A model generated the notes under the pieces. The model worked only from the letters and a program-made list of their open reading frames with translations. It had not been told where the DNA came from and ran no database searches. This document shows positions 63,847 through 64,000 of a stretch of DNA of 64,000 nt, piece after piece (within the stretch, counting starts at the first letter, position 1; the number at the start of each line of letters is the position of its first letter). The translations under genes were made by a program, and so were the position numbers. The stretch spans positions 8,278,001 to 8,342,000 of the forward strand of contig NZ_CP127294.1 in NCBI RefSeq assembly GCF_030285625.1. Direction: 5' to 3'. The DNA is from Amycolatopsis sp. 2-15 (GTDB lineage: Bacteria; Actinomycetota; Actinomycetes; Mycobacteriales; Pseudonocardiaceae).

Positions 63847-64000
63847 AGCGCCTCGTCCCGCACGATCCGGCCGGCCCGCGCCGACGCGACGCATTCGGCC
63901 AACGAGCCCAGCGCCACGTCCACGCCGATGTTGCCGGGCGCGTACCAGGCCCATTTGCCGGAGTTCGTCATGGCCGTGCGCAGGCCGGCGTCGAGGATCG
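63834..64000 (-). CDS. Aconitase X large (catalytic) subunit, C-terminal fragment
   Basis: The gene enters from the right edge; its last 55 codons are present. They read [20 protein letters not shown], then [20 protein letters not shown] and VRDEALWAS before TGA. TNSGK..YAPG and GSLAECV are characteristic of the aconitase-X catalytic subunit C-terminus. Overlap with the small-subunit gene implies coupled translation. The iron-sulfur ligands lie outside the window. Confidence 0.85.
   Translation of the reverse strand, partial: ILDAGLRTAMTNSGKWAWYAPGNIGVDVALGSLAECVASARAGRIVRDEALWAS

Overview
The window is high-GC DNA with dense, short-spaced genes, frequent GTG starts and many 1-4 bp start/stop overlaps, as in a Gram-positive actinomycete. 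Mycothiol-linked DinB proteins, an Imm1 gene, a probable F420-type oxidoreductase and recurrent GTCCACAGTGGAC-like spacer sequence suggest the Pseudonocardiaceae, perhaps Amycolatopsis. This placement is an inference. No rRNA, tRNA, CRISPR array or recognisable transposase gene was seen.

Layout. 1-7.2 kb: partial S9 peptidase, amidase remnant, ycsI/ycsG-like pair, and divergent from them a creatininase-GntR-MFS-LLM oxidoreductase operon across a near-perfect 19-bp palindrome. 7.3-13.6 kb: small accessory genes, including a frameshifted aldo/keto reductase, a YCII/ECF-sigma pair (sigma frameshifted), an Imm1 protein, and a YrdB protein plus drug-efflux MFS with TetR-like operators. 13.6-19.4 kb: a minus-strand peptide/nickel-type ABC importer operon (OppB, OppC, fused OppD-OppF, lipoprotein). 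19.7-25.7 kb: two secreted proteins (one a trypsin), LysR and PadR regulators, enolase, and a mycothiol-isomerase-like gene with an in-frame TGA.

25.9-37.4 kb is the best preserved part: an 11.5-kb phosphonate locus. It has phnD, phnC and a two-permease phnE fusion for uptake, then a GntR regulator and phnG, phnH, phnI, a phnJ-phnK fusion, phnL and phnM for C-P lyase. It ends in an inositol-monophosphatase-like gene and a PhnZ-like HD oxygenase. A secreted purple acid phosphatase follows, so the region as a whole looks like phosphorus scavenging.

39-50.5 kb: a P450 with four indels, an F420/FMN-type oxidoreductase, an MFS exporter, a LysR, an unexplained stretch ending in two coupled micro-ORFs whose products both end Ala-Asp-Trp, an MFS interrupted by TAA, an alpha-methylacyl-CoA racemase, and a MarR-regulated vdcB-vdcC-vdcD hydroxyarylate decarboxylase operon. 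50.5-55.9 kb: an operon of GntR, hyuA, hyuB and a cysteine hydrolase resembling N-methylhydantoin degradation. Here hyuA and hyuB are broken, and hyuA carries three copies of a palindromic element, two of them as the arms of a 413-bp composite. 55.9-64 kb: a PEP-mutase-family enzyme, then a hydroxyproline catabolic island: a DapA-type deaminase, 4-hydroxyproline epimerase, ornithine-cyclodeaminase-type reductase and GntR on one strand, an MFS and amidohydrolase divergent from them, and both subunits of an aconitase-X dehydratase at the right edge.

About nine genes carry indels, stops or truncations, while the phosphonate and hydroxyproline loci are intact. This is either real accessory-gene decay or, for some single-base indels, sequencing error.
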